Part shown: positions 8,316 to 16,898 of the stretch, in pieces
How positions within the stretch are numbered: position 1 is the stretch's first letter
How the letters are laid out: every line of letters begins with the position of its first letter
From: Streptomyces ambofaciens ATCC 23877
GTDB taxonomy: Bacteria > Actinomycetota > Actinomycetes > Streptomycetales > Streptomycetaceae
DNA: 64,000 bases
Assembly: GCF_001267885.1 (NCBI RefSeq)
Contig: NZ_CP012382.1
Coordinates: 7,055,001-7,119,000, forward strand
Direction: 5' to 3'
Translations under genes and position numbers: made by a program
Notes under the pieces: model-generated
What the model was told of the DNA's origin: nothing
The model's database searches: none
What the model saw: only the letters and a program-made list of their open reading frames with translations

Positions 8316-11300
8316 TCAGGGGTTGCGGATGATCTTGAAGGTGGACGTCGTGTTGCGGACGTCCACGGCGTTGCCGTCGAGCCTCAGCCCGTTGAACGTG
8401 ACCTCACCGACCGCCGGCCCCTGTCCCTGCTCGGGCATCTCGTTGGCCCAGAGGCCGAAGCCGGACTTGGCGTCGAAGGCGTCACCGCTCCTGCGCGCGC
8501 CCGAGACGGAGACGTCGGTGAAGACCGTGTCCTTGATCGGGAACTGCGGCTGCCCTCCCACGTAGTTCGTCTGGAACATGATCCCGCTGTAGGTCGGGTC
8601 GACGATGTCGACGTTGTCGACCCGGATGCCCTGGAACACCTTGGACGCCGAGAACACCCAGATGCCGGGGAAGGTCTGGTTCCCCCAGAAGTGCCCGCCG
8701 GCCCGGACGATCGAGATGTTCTCGAAGCTCGTCGGATCGGTGCCGAAGCCGTTCATCGGGTAGCCGAAGTCCAGCGAGCTGATGGTGATGCCGGAGTAGA
8801 CCAGGGTGTCCGCGATATGGATGTTGCGGAAGGTGTTGTGGTAGCCGCCGTAGACGGCCAGACCCGCGGCGCGCCAGGTCAGCGTCGACGACAGGTTCTC
8901 GTAGAGGTTGTTCTTCATGTCCGCGCCGCCCGCGTCGATCGCCGAGAACAGCGCGAAGCTGTCGTCCCCGGTCGCCCGGGCGTCGTTGTTGGACACCAGG
9001 TTGTCGGTGGAGCCGTTGGTCATGTTGACGCCGTCGGCGAACATGTTGCGGATCCGGGAGTTCTTGATCGTGACCCGGTCGGTGTTGGCGCCCCAGTACA
9101 GGCACACCATGTGCTCGTTCCAGATGTTGTCGATCACGATGTCCGACACGTTGGAGAAGTCGAACACCTTGCCCGGCCCGTCGATGCGGCTGGTGTAGTT
9201 GCCGAAGTAGGCGAAGTTCGCGAACGAGGAGCCCTTCGCCGTCGAGTCGGCCCGGAAGCCGACGTCGGTGTTGTCCTGCTCCGCGGGCGCGTGGAACCTG
9301 GTGAACCAGGGGCCGGCGCCCACCACCTTCACCGCCTTGCCGTACACCTGGAACTTGCTCGACGTCCGGTAGTCACCGGGCGGCAGGTACACGCCGACCA
9401 GCTTGCCGGCGGTGTCCATGCGGACCCGGTCGAGCGCGTTCTGCACGTCCTGGTGCGTGAAGCCCGCGGGCACCGCGTACGCCGCCGGGTCGGGGTTGGG
9501 CACCGCCGCGACCTGCTCCAGGTCCACGAAGTCGATCGCGTAGTCGGTGGTGTTCGCGGCGTCCTTCTGCAGCCGGATCCTGCTGCCCGCCGGGACGGTC
9601 TCGCCGAGCACGAGGTGCGCCTCGTCGTAGATGTGGCGCGGCGCGCCGGCGCCGGGGGAGTTGCCGGGCCCGGCCTCGTTGCCGTATAGCCAGGCGTACT
9701 TCGAGGTGAGCGGCAGCGCCTTCTTCATGGCGCCGTCGACGTACACGTTGAGCGTGGAGTCGATGCCCCCGCCGCCCGGCGCGTCCGGGATCGAGAAGCG
9801 GGTCACCAGGGTGTTGGTGTCGGCCTTCGTGGTGAACTCGACGTACTCGCCGGCCGCGTCGAGGTGGACCGCCTTGCGGCCGGACGCCTCGCCCGCGATG
9901 TCGCCGATGGTGCGGTTGGGGCCCACCACCTTCGCGCCGCCGCCGACCGTGCCGTCCTCCGCCTCGTACGTGTCGTACGGCATGTCGGCGCCGCGCCCGA
10001 CGAACAGCGGCCGCGTGGAGGTGTTGTTCTCCCGCTTGACCGGCAGCTCGTTCGCGTCATCGGCGACCGTGACCTTCAGGGTGTAGGAGCCGTTGGCCGC
10101 CTTCCAGGTGCCGAGGCTCACGGCCGGGGCCGTCGTGCCGGCGGCGATGACACCGGAGTGCGTGCCGGTCAGGGTCCTGACCGTGGTGCCCGCGGCGTCG
10201 ACCAGGGCCAGCGTCACCGCGTGGGCGCCGCCGGCCGAGTCCTGCGTGCCCTGGTTCTTCAGCGCGACCTTGAAGCTCACGTCGTCCCCGGCGGCCGGGC
10301 CGGAGGGTGCGGTGGTGACCGCCGCGGCGACCAGGTCGGAGCTCTGGACCGGCCTGACCACCAGCGGTTCGGGCCGCGTGTGGGTGTTGTCGGTCTCGTT
10401 CTGCTCGGTGATGCGGTTCGCCTCGTCGACGACCGCGCTCAGTTCGTAGGAGCCCGCCGCGCGTGCCCCGACGGACGCGCTCACCGTGCTCTCGGCACCC
10501 GCCCGCAGGGCGCCGACCTCGGCGGTGGCGACCTTCGTGCCACCCAGCCGCAGGGTCACGTCGCCGGCCGGTGCGTCGGCCGAGCCGCTGTTGCGGACGG
10601 TGGCGGACACGGTGATCTGGTCCGACTCGACGGGCGACGCCGGTGACGAGGTCAGCTTCGTCACCTCCAGGTCGGGATTGGGCGCGGGCGTGCCGATGAC
10701 CTGGAACTCGGCGACCTGCCCGGCCGTCGCCCCGGTGTTGGAGCGGAACCTGAGCTGGACGTCGGCGGCCCGGCCGCCGACGGGTATGGACACGCTGTTG
10801 CCGCCGCTCGCCGGATCGAAGACGTAGTCCTTGGCGGCCACCAGGCCGGTGAAGCCGGACGCGTCCCGCTCCCGGCCGAGCACCTGGATGTTCTGGGTGC
10901 GCCTGGACCAGGCGGCGTCCGGGTTGAGCCTGAGCACCACGCGGCTGACGTCCGCGTCGGTCCCCAGCTTCACGGTGAGCGTGTTGGGGTAGCTGCCCGC
11001 CGCTCCCTCCCAGTAGGTCGACGTGTTGTTGTCGTTGGCGTTCTCGGCGACGTACGTGTGGATCACGGACGAGGCGCTGATCGGCTTGCCGACCGCCAGG
11101 TCGGACCCGCTCCCGCTGCCGGGACGGGTCACGGAGTTGCTGTCGCCCGACCGGTTGCCGGCCGCGTCCTCGGCCCGCACGAAGTAGGTCACGTCGGCCG
11201 ACGCCGGCTGGGTGTCGGTGTAGGTGGTGACGTCCCCCGCGACGCTGCCGCGGAGCCGGTTGTCGGCGTAGACGTCGTACCCGGTGACGCCCTTGTCGTC

Positions 11301-12605
11301 GGTGGAGGCGCTCCAGGTCAGTCTGATCCGGCCGGTGTCGGGCTCGGTGAGGGCCAGGTTCGCGGGCGCGGTGGGTGCCTGGGTGTCTCCGGTGTCGGCG
11401 TGCCGGGTGACCGGGTTGCTGTTCGCCGACCGGTTGCCGGCCGCGTCCTTGGCCCGTACGTGGTAGGTGACCGTCGTACCGGTCGGCCGCGTGTCGGTGT
11501 ACGTGGTGACGTCGCCGGCGACCGAGGTGAGCAGATCGCCGTTGGCGTAGACGTCGTACCCGGTGACGGCGGTGTCGTCGGTCGCCTCCTTCCAGGTCAG
11601 TCTGATCCGGCCGGTGTCGGGCTCGGTGAGGGCCAGGTTCGCCGGCGCCGTCGGCGCCCGGGTGTCACCGGTCGCCGGCCCGTACACCTCCACCTCGGAG
11701 AACTGCGCCGCCGCGTGTCCCGTGTTCGCGGTGACCAGGACGCGCAGGTACCGGGTGGTCGTCGCGTCGAAGGTGAGGGTGGCGGACTGGCCGTTCGCCG
11801 CGCCGAAGGCGTGGGTCCCGGCCGCGGTCAGGTCCGTGAACGCGGAACCGTTCTCACTTGCCTGGAGTTTCAGGGTCTGGCTGCGCGCGGGCCAGCCGTC
11901 CGGCAGCCGCAGCACGACGCGGTCGACGCGGCGGGAGGAACCGAGGTCGGCCTGGAGCCACTGCGGCAGCGCGTTGCCGGCACTCTCCCAGTAGGTCGCC
12001 CTGTTCCCGTCGTTGCCGTTGCCGGGGGTGTACCGACCGGTGGAACTGCTCGCCGTCAGAGTGCGCCCGGCGGCGAGGTTCGCGGACGACTCGCCGGCCG
12101 CGTGGACCTCCAGCTCGGAGAGCTGAGCCGCCTGCCACCCGGTGTTCGCGGTGATGTCGATCCGCACGTAGCGCGTCCGGGTGGCGGGGAAGCTCACGGT
12201 GACCGTGTTGGCCGACCCCGGACTGAAGGTGTACGCGGCCGAACTCTTCAGAGTGCTGAAGCCGGTGCCGTCCGCGCTGCCCTGGACGGAGAGCGTCTGG
12301 TCGCGGCTCTCCCAGCCGGCGGGCAGCCTCAGGACGACCTCGTCGATGCGCTCGGTGGTACCGAGGTCGGTCTGGACCCACTGGGGCAGACTGCCGCCGC
12401 CGCTCTGCCAGTACGTGCCCTGGTCGCCGTCGGTGACGTGGGCGGCGCCGTACTCGGCGTGCGAGCTGCTCGCCGCCGCGGGGTCCCCCACGGCGATGTT
12501 GGGACCACCTGCCGCCGAGGCGGACAGCAGCGGTCCTCCCAGCGCCAGGAGACTGGTCGCGACCACGGTGCACAGGGCACGTGATCTCCAGTTCCGGTTT
12601 CTCAT
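8316..12605 (-). CDS. Secreted multidomain GH87-type alpha-1,3-glucanase (mutanase)
   Basis: A 1,429-residue secreted enzyme. Start MRNRNWRSRALCT gives a Sec signal peptide (cleavage near SASA-A, about 32); a longer frame upstream would bury it. GGGGA lies 8 nt before the ATG. Domains in order: two F5/8-type discoidin modules (about 35-310), two near-identical fibronectin type III repeats (about 315-500), a third discoidin-like module (about 503-645), two CARDB domains (about 650-870), a CBM6/35-like module (about 875-1025) and a right-handed beta-helix catalytic domain (about 1030-1429). FADGVN and ATGDDSFALF place acidic residues at D1191, D1214 and D1215. The 0/+23/+24 spacing equals that of the three catalytic Asp residues I recall for the GH87 enzyme Agl-FH1. 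Neither the substrate nor GH87 assignment was searched. Likely depolymerises fungal or plaque alpha-1,3-glucan; products could enter through the adjacent ABC importer. Confidence 0.8.
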   Translation of the reverse strand: MRNRNWRSRALCTVVATSLLALGGPLLSASAAGGPNIAVGDPAAASSSHAEYGAAHVTDGDQGTYWQSGGGSLPQWVQTDLGTTERIDEVVLRLPAGWESRDQTLSVQGSADGTGFSTLKSSAAYTFSPGSANTVTVSFPATRTRYVRIDITANTGWQAAQLSELEVHAAGESSANLAAGRTLTASSSTGRYTPGNGNDGNRATYWESAGNALPQWLQADLGSSRRVDRVVLRLPDGWPARSQTLKLQASENGSAFTDLTAAGTHAFGAANGQSATLTFDATTTRYLRVLVTANTGHAAAQFSEVEVYGPATGDTRAPTAPANLALTEPDTGRIRLTWKEATDDTAVTGYDVYANGDLLTSVAGDVTTYTDTRPTGTTVTYHVRAKDAAGNRSANSNPVTRHADTGDTQAPTAPANLALTEPDTGRIRLTWSASTDDKGVTGYDVYADNRLRGSVAGDVTTYTDTQPASADVTYFVRAEDAAGNRSGDSNSVTRPGSGSGSDLAVGKPISASSVIHTYVAENANDNNTSTYWEGAAGSYPNTLTVKLGTDADVSRVVLRLNPDAAWSRRTQNIQVLGRERDASGFTGLVAAKDYVFDPASGGNSVSIPVGGRAADVQLRFRSNTGATAGQVAEFQVIGTPAPNPDLEVTKLTSSPASPVESDQITVSATVRNSGSADAPAGDVTLRLGGTKVATAEVGALRAGAESTVSASVGARAAGSYELSAVVDEANRITEQNETDNTHTRPEPLVVRPVQSSDLVAAAVTTAPSGPAAGDDVSFKVALKNQGTQDSAGGAHAVTLALVDAAGTTVRTLTGTHSGVIAAGTTAPAVSLGTWKAANGSYTLKVTVADDANELPVKRENNTSTRPLFVGRGADMPYDTYEAEDGTVGGGAKVVGPNRTIGDIAGEASGRKAVHLDAAGEYVEFTTKADTNTLVTRFSIPDAPGGGGIDSTLNVYVDGAMKKALPLTSKYAWLYGNEAGPGNSPGAGAPRHIYDEAHLVLGETVPAGSRIRLQKDAANTTDYAIDFVDLEQVAAVPNPDPAAYAVPAGFTHQDVQNALDRVRMDTAGKLVGVYLPPGDYRTSSKFQVYGKAVKVVGAGPWFTRFHAPAEQDNTDVGFRADSTAKGSSFANFAYFGNYTSRIDGPGKVFDFSNVSDIVIDNIWNEHMVCLYWGANTDRVTIKNSRIRNMFADGVNMTNGSTDNLVSNNDARATGDDSFALFSAIDAGGADMKNNLYENLSSTLTWRAAGLAVYGGYHNTFRNIHIADTLVYSGITISSLDFGYPMNGFGTDPTSFENISIVRAGGHFWGNQTFPGIWVFSASKVFQGIRVDNVDIVDPTYSGIMFQTNYVGGQPQFPIKDTVFTDVSVSGARRSGDAFDAKSGFGLWANEMPEQGQGPAVGEVTFNGLRLDGNAVDVRNTTSTFKIIRNP

Positions 12606-12881
12606 CTGTTCTGTCCCCGATCTCCGCCTCGCGCCGCAGGGCCACGAGGCACGGCTCAGTCGGATGCGCTCATCAGGTGGACACTCAATGTTCTCCGGCA
12701 TTTACGTGAAAGCGCTCAGAGAGTTGCAGAGAACTGTTCAGTCGTCCACAGGGAACACAGGAGCAAGTCAGCACCGATTGAGGCGCGACGGTCCTCGTGA
12801 GGGCATGCGGGGTGAGAGGCGGTGCCCTGGAGCAGGGGTTTTCGTCGGCCGAGTCGGACGGCCGCAAGTCACTGCCAATTC
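12606..12881 (-). promoter_or_regulatory. Promoter region of the glucanase gene
   Basis: About 280 non-coding bases upstream of the glucanase start. Two LacI-like elements are visible. GAAAGCGCTC at 12708-12717 has the AGCGCT core typical of LacI-family operators. TTGCAGAG at 12724-12731 reads CTCTGCAA on the transcribed strand, the same octamer found at the centre of the operator in front of LacI copy 1. They lie about 105-125 nt upstream of the start codon. No clear -10/-35 pair was identified. Confidence 0.4.
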
Positions 12882-12898
12882 CCGCAAGAAAATTGCGG
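12882..12898. promoter_or_regulatory. Inverted repeat just downstream of LacI copy 2
   Basis: CCGCAA (12882-12887) and TTGCGG (12893-12898) are perfect inverted arms around GAAAA, 30 nt beyond the LacI stop codon. It could be a weak terminator, but the GCAAG half-site resembles the LacI operators, and another CCGCAAG lies 20 bp away. It may therefore be an upstream operator for the glucanase gene. Confidence 0.4.
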
Positions 12899-12927
12899 TA
12901 CGGAGGGCGCCGGGGGCGGGAGTCCCG

Positions 12928-13938
12928 CTACTTGGCGGATGCCTGGGCGGTGGAGCCGCGGACGACGAGTTCGGGTTCGAAGAGCAGCTCGCCGTGGGGG
13001 ACCTCGGTGCCCTGGATCTGGGCGCAGAGGAGGTCGACGGCGGCGCGTCCCATGGCTTCGATGGGTTGGCGGACGGTGGTGAGGGGTGGTTCGGTGCAGG
13101 TCATGAAGGCGGAGTCGTCGTAGCCGACGACGGAGACGTCGCGGGGTACGTGGAGTCCGCGCCTGCGGGCGGCGCGGACGGCGCCGAGGGCGAGGGGGTC
13201 GCTGGCGCAGATGATGCCGGTGACGCCGCGTTCCAGCAGGCGGGAGGCGGCCGCTTGCCCGCCCTCCAGGGAGAACATCGTGCGCTCGACGAACTCCGCG
13301 GGCAGCGCGGCGCCCATGGCCTGCGCCGTCTCCTGGGCGGCGGCCAGCTTCCGGCGGGAGGGAATGTGGTCGCCGGGGCCGAGGACCAGGCCGATGCGCT
13401 CGTGGCCCAGGGAGGTGAGGTGGCGCCAGGACTGCTCGACGGCGACGGCGTCGTCGCAGGCGATGCAGGGGAAGTCGAGGTCCGCGATGGCGGCGTTGAT
13501 CAGGACCACGGGGATGTTGCGTTCGGCGAGCAGCCGGTAGTGGTCGTGGGGGGCGTCCGCCTGGGCGAACAGTCCGCCGGCGAAGACGACGCCCGACACC
13601 TGCTGCTGGAGCAGCAGCTCGACGTAGTCGGCCTCGGACACGCCGCCCTTGGTCTGGGTGCACAGCACCGGCGTCAGGCCCTGCTGGGCCAGCGCACCCC
13701 CGATGACCTCGGCGAACGCGGGGAAGATCGGGTTCTGCAACTCGGGCAGCACCAGCCCCACCAGCCGCGCCCGCTCACCGCGCAACTGCGTCGGCCGCTC
13801 GTACCCGAGGACGTCCAACGCGCTCAGCACGGACTGCCGGGTCGCCTCGGACACGCCGGGCTTGCCATTGAGTACCCGGCTGACCGTGGCCTCGCTGACC
13901 CCAACCTTCTTCGCCACCTGAGCAAGTCGTCGCGTCAC
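12928..13938 (-). CDS. LacI-family sugar-responsive repressor (copy 2)
   Basis: A 336-residue LacI/GalR regulator, near-identical to copy 1 at 7241-8239. The helix-turn-helix (VAKKVGVSEATVSRVLNGKPGVS) differs by one residue. The effector domain is the same except for a 20-25 residue block around position 200, which reads AAAQETAQAMGAALPAEFVERT and is four residues longer than in copy 1. In LacI-family proteins this region lies near the effector pocket and the inter-lobe crossover, so the two copies may answer to different ligands while recognising similar operators. It stands directly upstream of the glucanase gene on the same strand, with about 320 bases between them, so it is the likeliest regulator of that gene. 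Confidence 0.9.
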   Translation of the reverse strand: MTRRLAQVAKKVGVSEATVSRVLNGKPGVSEATRQSVLSALDVLGYERPTQLRGERARLVGLVLPELQNPIFPAFAEVIGGALAQQGLTPVLCTQTKGGVSEADYVELLLQQQVSGVVFAGGLFAQADAPHDHYRLLAERNIPVVLINAAIADLDFPCIACDDAVAVEQSWRHLTSLGHERIGLVLGPGDHIPSRRKLAAAQETAQAMGAALPAEFVERTMFSLEGGQAAASRLLERGVTGIICASDPLALGAVRAARRRGLHVPRDVSVVGYDDSAFMTCTEPPLTTVRQPIEAMGRAAVDLLCAQIQGTEVPHGELLFEPELVVRGSTAQASAK

Positions 13939-13960
13939 AGACGAAAGGCTAACGCAAGCT
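12929..13960 (-). repeat. Direct repeat copy B (LacI gene duplication)
   Basis: Partner of 7242-8260. Scattered single-base differences lie at the two ends, and one dense divergent block at about 13262-13350 carries a 12-nt net insertion relative to copy A. The pattern is that of gene conversion that spared, or imported, one segment. Confidence 0.9.
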
Positions 13961-13975
13961 CCGCAAGCGGCTTGC
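13954..13975 (-). promoter_or_regulatory. Candidate LacI operator in front of copy 2
   Basis: GCAAG (13954-13958) and CTTGC (13971-13975) flank the near-palindrome CCGCAAGCGG. The position relative to the start codon is the same as for the copy-1 operator, but both arms and centre have diverged. Confidence 0.5.
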
Positions 13976-14049
13976 TCGCCCGCCGGGTCGAGGTCGTCAC
14001 GCCCGGTAGTGACGCGTATGCCGCTCTGGTGCCCTGTGGGTCGACGGGT

Positions 14050-15003
14050 TCAGTGGAGCCTGACGCGGGCGACCACCGGAAGGTGATCGCTGCCGGTGGC
14101 GGGCAGCGTCCGGACGTGGCCGACGGTCGCCGAACGGGCCATGACCTGATCGATCCGGGCCAGCGGGAAGACGGCCGGGAAACTGAGGGCGACACCCCGC
14201 TCGGCCACGTCCAGTCGTGAGGTCAGCGGCTTCAGCGCGCGGTCGTCCACCGTGCCGTTGAGATCGCCCAGCAGGACCACCCTGCTCAGCCTCTCGGCCG
14301 CGACGGCGTCGCCCAGCAGACCGGCGCTCTCGTCGCGCCGGGACGCGGCGAGGCCACCGGCCCCGACGCGGACGGAGGGCAGATGCGCGACGTACACGGC
14401 GACCTCGGCACGCGGCGTGCGGACCACCGTGCGCAGCCCGCGGTTCCACTCCCGCGTGATGCCACGCGGCCTGATGTCGAGGGGCCGGACATCGGCGAGC
14501 GGATGCTTCGACCACAGGCCCACCGTGCCCCGCACCGCCCGGTACGGGTACTCCGCGGCGAGGGTCTCGGTGTAGACGCCGAGGGCGGGGGAGACCAGCT
14601 CCTGGAGGGCGATGAGGTCGGGCCCGGCCCCGGCCAGGGCGCGGGCCGTGCCCGAGGGGTCGGAGTTCTCGTCGCTGACGTTGTGCTGCACCACGACCAG
14701 GTCGGCGGCGTCCGGCTCCGGCGCGGGCAGGAGCAGGGGGCCGAAGAGGTGGGTCCAGGCCGCCGCGGGGAGCAGCACGGCGACCAGTGCGAGAGCGGAA
14801 CGGCGCAGCAGCGCGACGAGGAGCAGTACCACGCCCGCCAGGCCGAGCCACGGCAGGAACGACTCCAGCAGGCTGCCCAGTCCCAGCACCGCGTTGGGAA
14901 CCGCCCCGTGGAACAGCAGCAGGGCCGCGGTCACCACCGCCCCTGCGGCGGGTACGCGCCCCCGCGTCCAGACCGTTCCGCCCCTCGCCCGCGTCCACCG
15001 CAC
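14050..15003 (-). CDS. Membrane-anchored endonuclease/exonuclease/phosphatase-family protein
   Basis: A 317-residue protein. Three hydrophobic N-terminal segments (about 18-40, 42-65, 70-90) are followed by an EEP domain (about 100-317). EEP landmarks are VVQHNVSDEN (Asn), LIALQELV (metal-binding Glu), VVLLGDLNGT (Asp/Asn pair) and GSDHLPVVARV (terminal Asp-His). The predicted topology places the catalytic domain outside the membrane, so it may act as an extracellular nuclease, phosphodiesterase or lipid phosphatase; the substrate is not readable from sequence. The GTG start at 15003 has only a weak GGGA upstream and an internal start is possible. It sits 107 bases downstream of the GntR gene on the same strand and is not obviously part of that operon. 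Confidence 0.75.
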   Translation of the reverse strand: MRWTRARGGTVWTRGRVPAAGAVVTAALLLFHGAVPNAVLGLGSLLESFLPWLGLAGVVLLLVALLRRSALALVAVLLPAAAWTHLFGPLLLPAPEPDAADLVVVQHNVSDENSDPSGTARALAGAGPDLIALQELVSPALGVYTETLAAEYPYRAVRGTVGLWSKHPLADVRPLDIRPRGITREWNRGLRTVVRTPRAEVAVYVAHLPSVRVGAGGLAASRRDESAGLLGDAVAAERLSRVVLLGDLNGTVDDRALKPLTSRLDVAERGVALSFPAVFPLARIDQVMARSATVGHVRTLPATGSDHLPVVARVRLH

Positions 15004-15110
15004 CGTCGATTCCCGTCCGCTCGTCCTTGATCCTCAGGACGCGTCATCCGGGGGATCGGGTTGCGGACGGCGGCCGGCGGCCGACGGTCGGCGGTCAGGT
15101 GGTCAGCGGT

Positions 15111-15887
15111 TCAGGTGGCCGGCCGGTCGGACCCTCGGGACGTCGGGGAGGCGGTCGGGCCGGGCGCGGAGGCGGTCACGGCGTTGGGGGAGGCGCTGGT
15201 GAGGTGGTCGGTGTCCTCGGCGGACTTGGCGAGCAGGGCCATCATGGCGGCCTCCGCGCGAGCGGGGTCCCGGTCCCGGACGGCGTCGAGCACCGCGCGG
15301 TGACTGGGCACGGGGTCGTCGGCGTCGCCGTGCGCGTGGACCAGCCGGTCGCGTTCTTTGAGGCCGGGCTCCAGGAGCAGGTCCATCCTGCCGAGCAGCT
15401 CGTTGCCGGTGGCGGCGAGCAGCGCCCGGTGGAAGGCCGCGTCCGCCTCGGTGACCGCGACGGAGTCCGACCGGGCCCGCCCCATCGCGTCGAGGGCGGT
15501 TCGCAGGGCGGTCAGGTCGGCGTCGGTCCTGTGCAGGGCGGCACGACGCGCCGCGGCGGGCTCGACGACGGACCGTACGTCGGCGAGGTCGCGCAGCAGC
15601 TGGGCGCCGTCCCCGGTCTCCATCCGCCAGCGGATCACGTCGGCGTCCAGGAGGTTCCAGTGGGCCCGCTCCCTGACATAGGTACCGCGCTTCTGCCGCG
15701 CGTCCGTCAGTCCCTTGCCGGCGAGGACCTTCAGCGCCTCCCGCATGACGGTCAGGCTCACGTCCAGCTCCGCCCCGAGGGCGCCGATGTCCAGGATCTC
15801 GCCCTCGGCGAAGGTGCCCCCCACGATGCGCGCGCCCAACCGGTGCACGACCTGCCCGTGCACGCCTCGGCCGGAGTAGGACGCCAT
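15111..15887 (-). CDS. GntR/FadR-family regulator of galactonate catabolism
   Basis: A 258-residue FadR-type GntR regulator. The winged helix (about 10-75) contains LGAELDVSLTVMREALKVLAGKGL and the wing QKRGTYVRER. An all-helical FCD effector domain covers about 90-235. The ATG has AGGAG 7 nt upstream. It is the last gene of the run dgoD-aldolase-kinase-GntR (57 bases after the kinase), so it is probably a DgoR-like repressor responding to galactonate or a keto-deoxy sugar acid and regulating its own operon. Candidate operator sequence lies upstream of dgoD at 18801-18816. Confidence 0.82.
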   Translation of the reverse strand: MASYSGRGVHGQVVHRLGARIVGGTFAEGEILDIGALGAELDVSLTVMREALKVLAGKGLTDARQKRGTYVRERAHWNLLDADVIRWRMETGDGAQLLRDLADVRSVVEPAAARRAALHRTDADLTALRTALDAMGRARSDSVAVTEADAAFHRALLAATGNELLGRMDLLLEPGLKERDRLVHAHGDADDPVPSHRAVLDAVRDRDPARAEAAMMALLAKSAEDTDHLTSASPNAVTASAPGPTASPTSRGSDRPAT

Positions 15888-15944
15888 GCGGATCTCCTGG
15901 TGGTGACTCGGTACGACGAGGGCCGGCGTGGCGCCGGCCGGGGC

Positions 15945-16898
15945 TCAGCGTAGGGCGCTGCCGGCCGGGGCGTTGAGCAGGGCGAGTTCGTCGCGGTGCG
16001 GCAGCCCCTCCCAGTCGCCCCGGGCGGCGACCGCGAAGGCGCCGGTCGTGGCCGCGCGCCGCAGACGGTCGGCCGGTGCCAGGCCGTCCAGGAGACCCGA
16101 CAGGTATCCGGCGCAGAAGGCGTCCCCGGCACCGACCGTGTCGACGACCGGCACGCGGTGGGCGGGCTGGTGGAGGTGCCGGCCGTCGGCACCGTACACG
16201 TCGGCACCGTCGCCGCCCCGTTTGACGACGACCTCGCGGGCGCCGGCGGCGAGCAGTTCCGTCACCCGCGCGGTCTCGTCCGCGCCGTCGTCCCCGGCGA
16301 TCAGCGGGAGTTCGTCGTCCGAGGCGATCAGGATGTCGACGCACCCGCGCAGACGGCGCAGGACGCGCGCCGCTTCCTCCGCCTCCCACAGGCGTGCCCG
16401 GTGGTTGACGTCCAGCACCACCGTCCAGCCGTGCTCGCGCCCGTACTCGACCGCTTCGGCCACGGTCGCGAGCGGGCCGGGGCCCAGGGCGCAGGTGATG
16501 CCGGTGACGTGCAGGATGCGCGCGCCCTCGGCCAGCGCGGCGGTCAGGTGCTCGGGCCGCTGGCGCGAGGCCGCCGATCCGGCGCGCCAGTAGTGCACGC
16601 GCGTCACGTCGCCCGCGAGCCGTTCGCGCATCAGGGCGCCCGTGGGGGCCTCGGGGTCGGTGGTGGCGTGCCGCACGTCGACGCCTTCGCCGCGCAGGGT
16701 CCGCAGGACGAGGCGGGCCGGTTCGTCCGCGCCCAGCCGGCCGGCCCAGGAGACGCGGTGACCCAGGCGGGCCAGCCCGACGGCGACGTTGGACTCGGCG
16801 CCGGCCACCGCCGTGCGGGCCGGGCTCCCGGTGGTCAGCGGGCCCTCGGTCTGGAGGGACAGCATCGTCTCGCCGAAGGTCAGGACGTCGGCCGTCAT
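15945..16898 (-). CDS. kdgK: 2-keto-3-deoxy sugar acid kinase (PfkB family)
   Basis: A 317-residue ribokinase/PfkB-fold kinase. The N-terminal motif is AGAESNVAVGLARLG (about 33). The C-terminal signature DTVGAGDAFCAGYLSGL (about 250) holds the catalytic Asp and anion hole. The sequence resembles 2-dehydro-3-deoxygluconokinases (FGETMLSL start). It should phosphorylate 2-keto-3-deoxygalactonate or -gluconate at C6 before aldol cleavage. The start at 16898 is chosen because its ATG overlaps the aldolase stop as ATGA, giving translational coupling; the open frame continues eight codons further. This is a PfkB enzyme, not the unrelated fold of E. coli DgoK. It is probably also usable for KDG made by the mannonate operon at 24-30 kb. 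Confidence 0.85.
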   Translation of the reverse strand: MTADVLTFGETMLSLQTEGPLTTGSPARTAVAGAESNVAVGLARLGHRVSWAGRLGADEPARLVLRTLRGEGVDVRHATTDPEAPTGALMRERLAGDVTRVHYWRAGSAASRQRPEHLTAALAEGARILHVTGITCALGPGPLATVAEAVEYGREHGWTVVLDVNHRARLWEAEEAARVLRRLRGCVDILIASDDELPLIAGDDGADETARVTELLAAGAREVVVKRGGDGADVYGADGRHLHQPAHRVPVVDTVGAGDAFCAGYLSGLLDGLAPADRLRRAATTGAFAVAARGDWEGLPHRDELALLNAPAGSALR

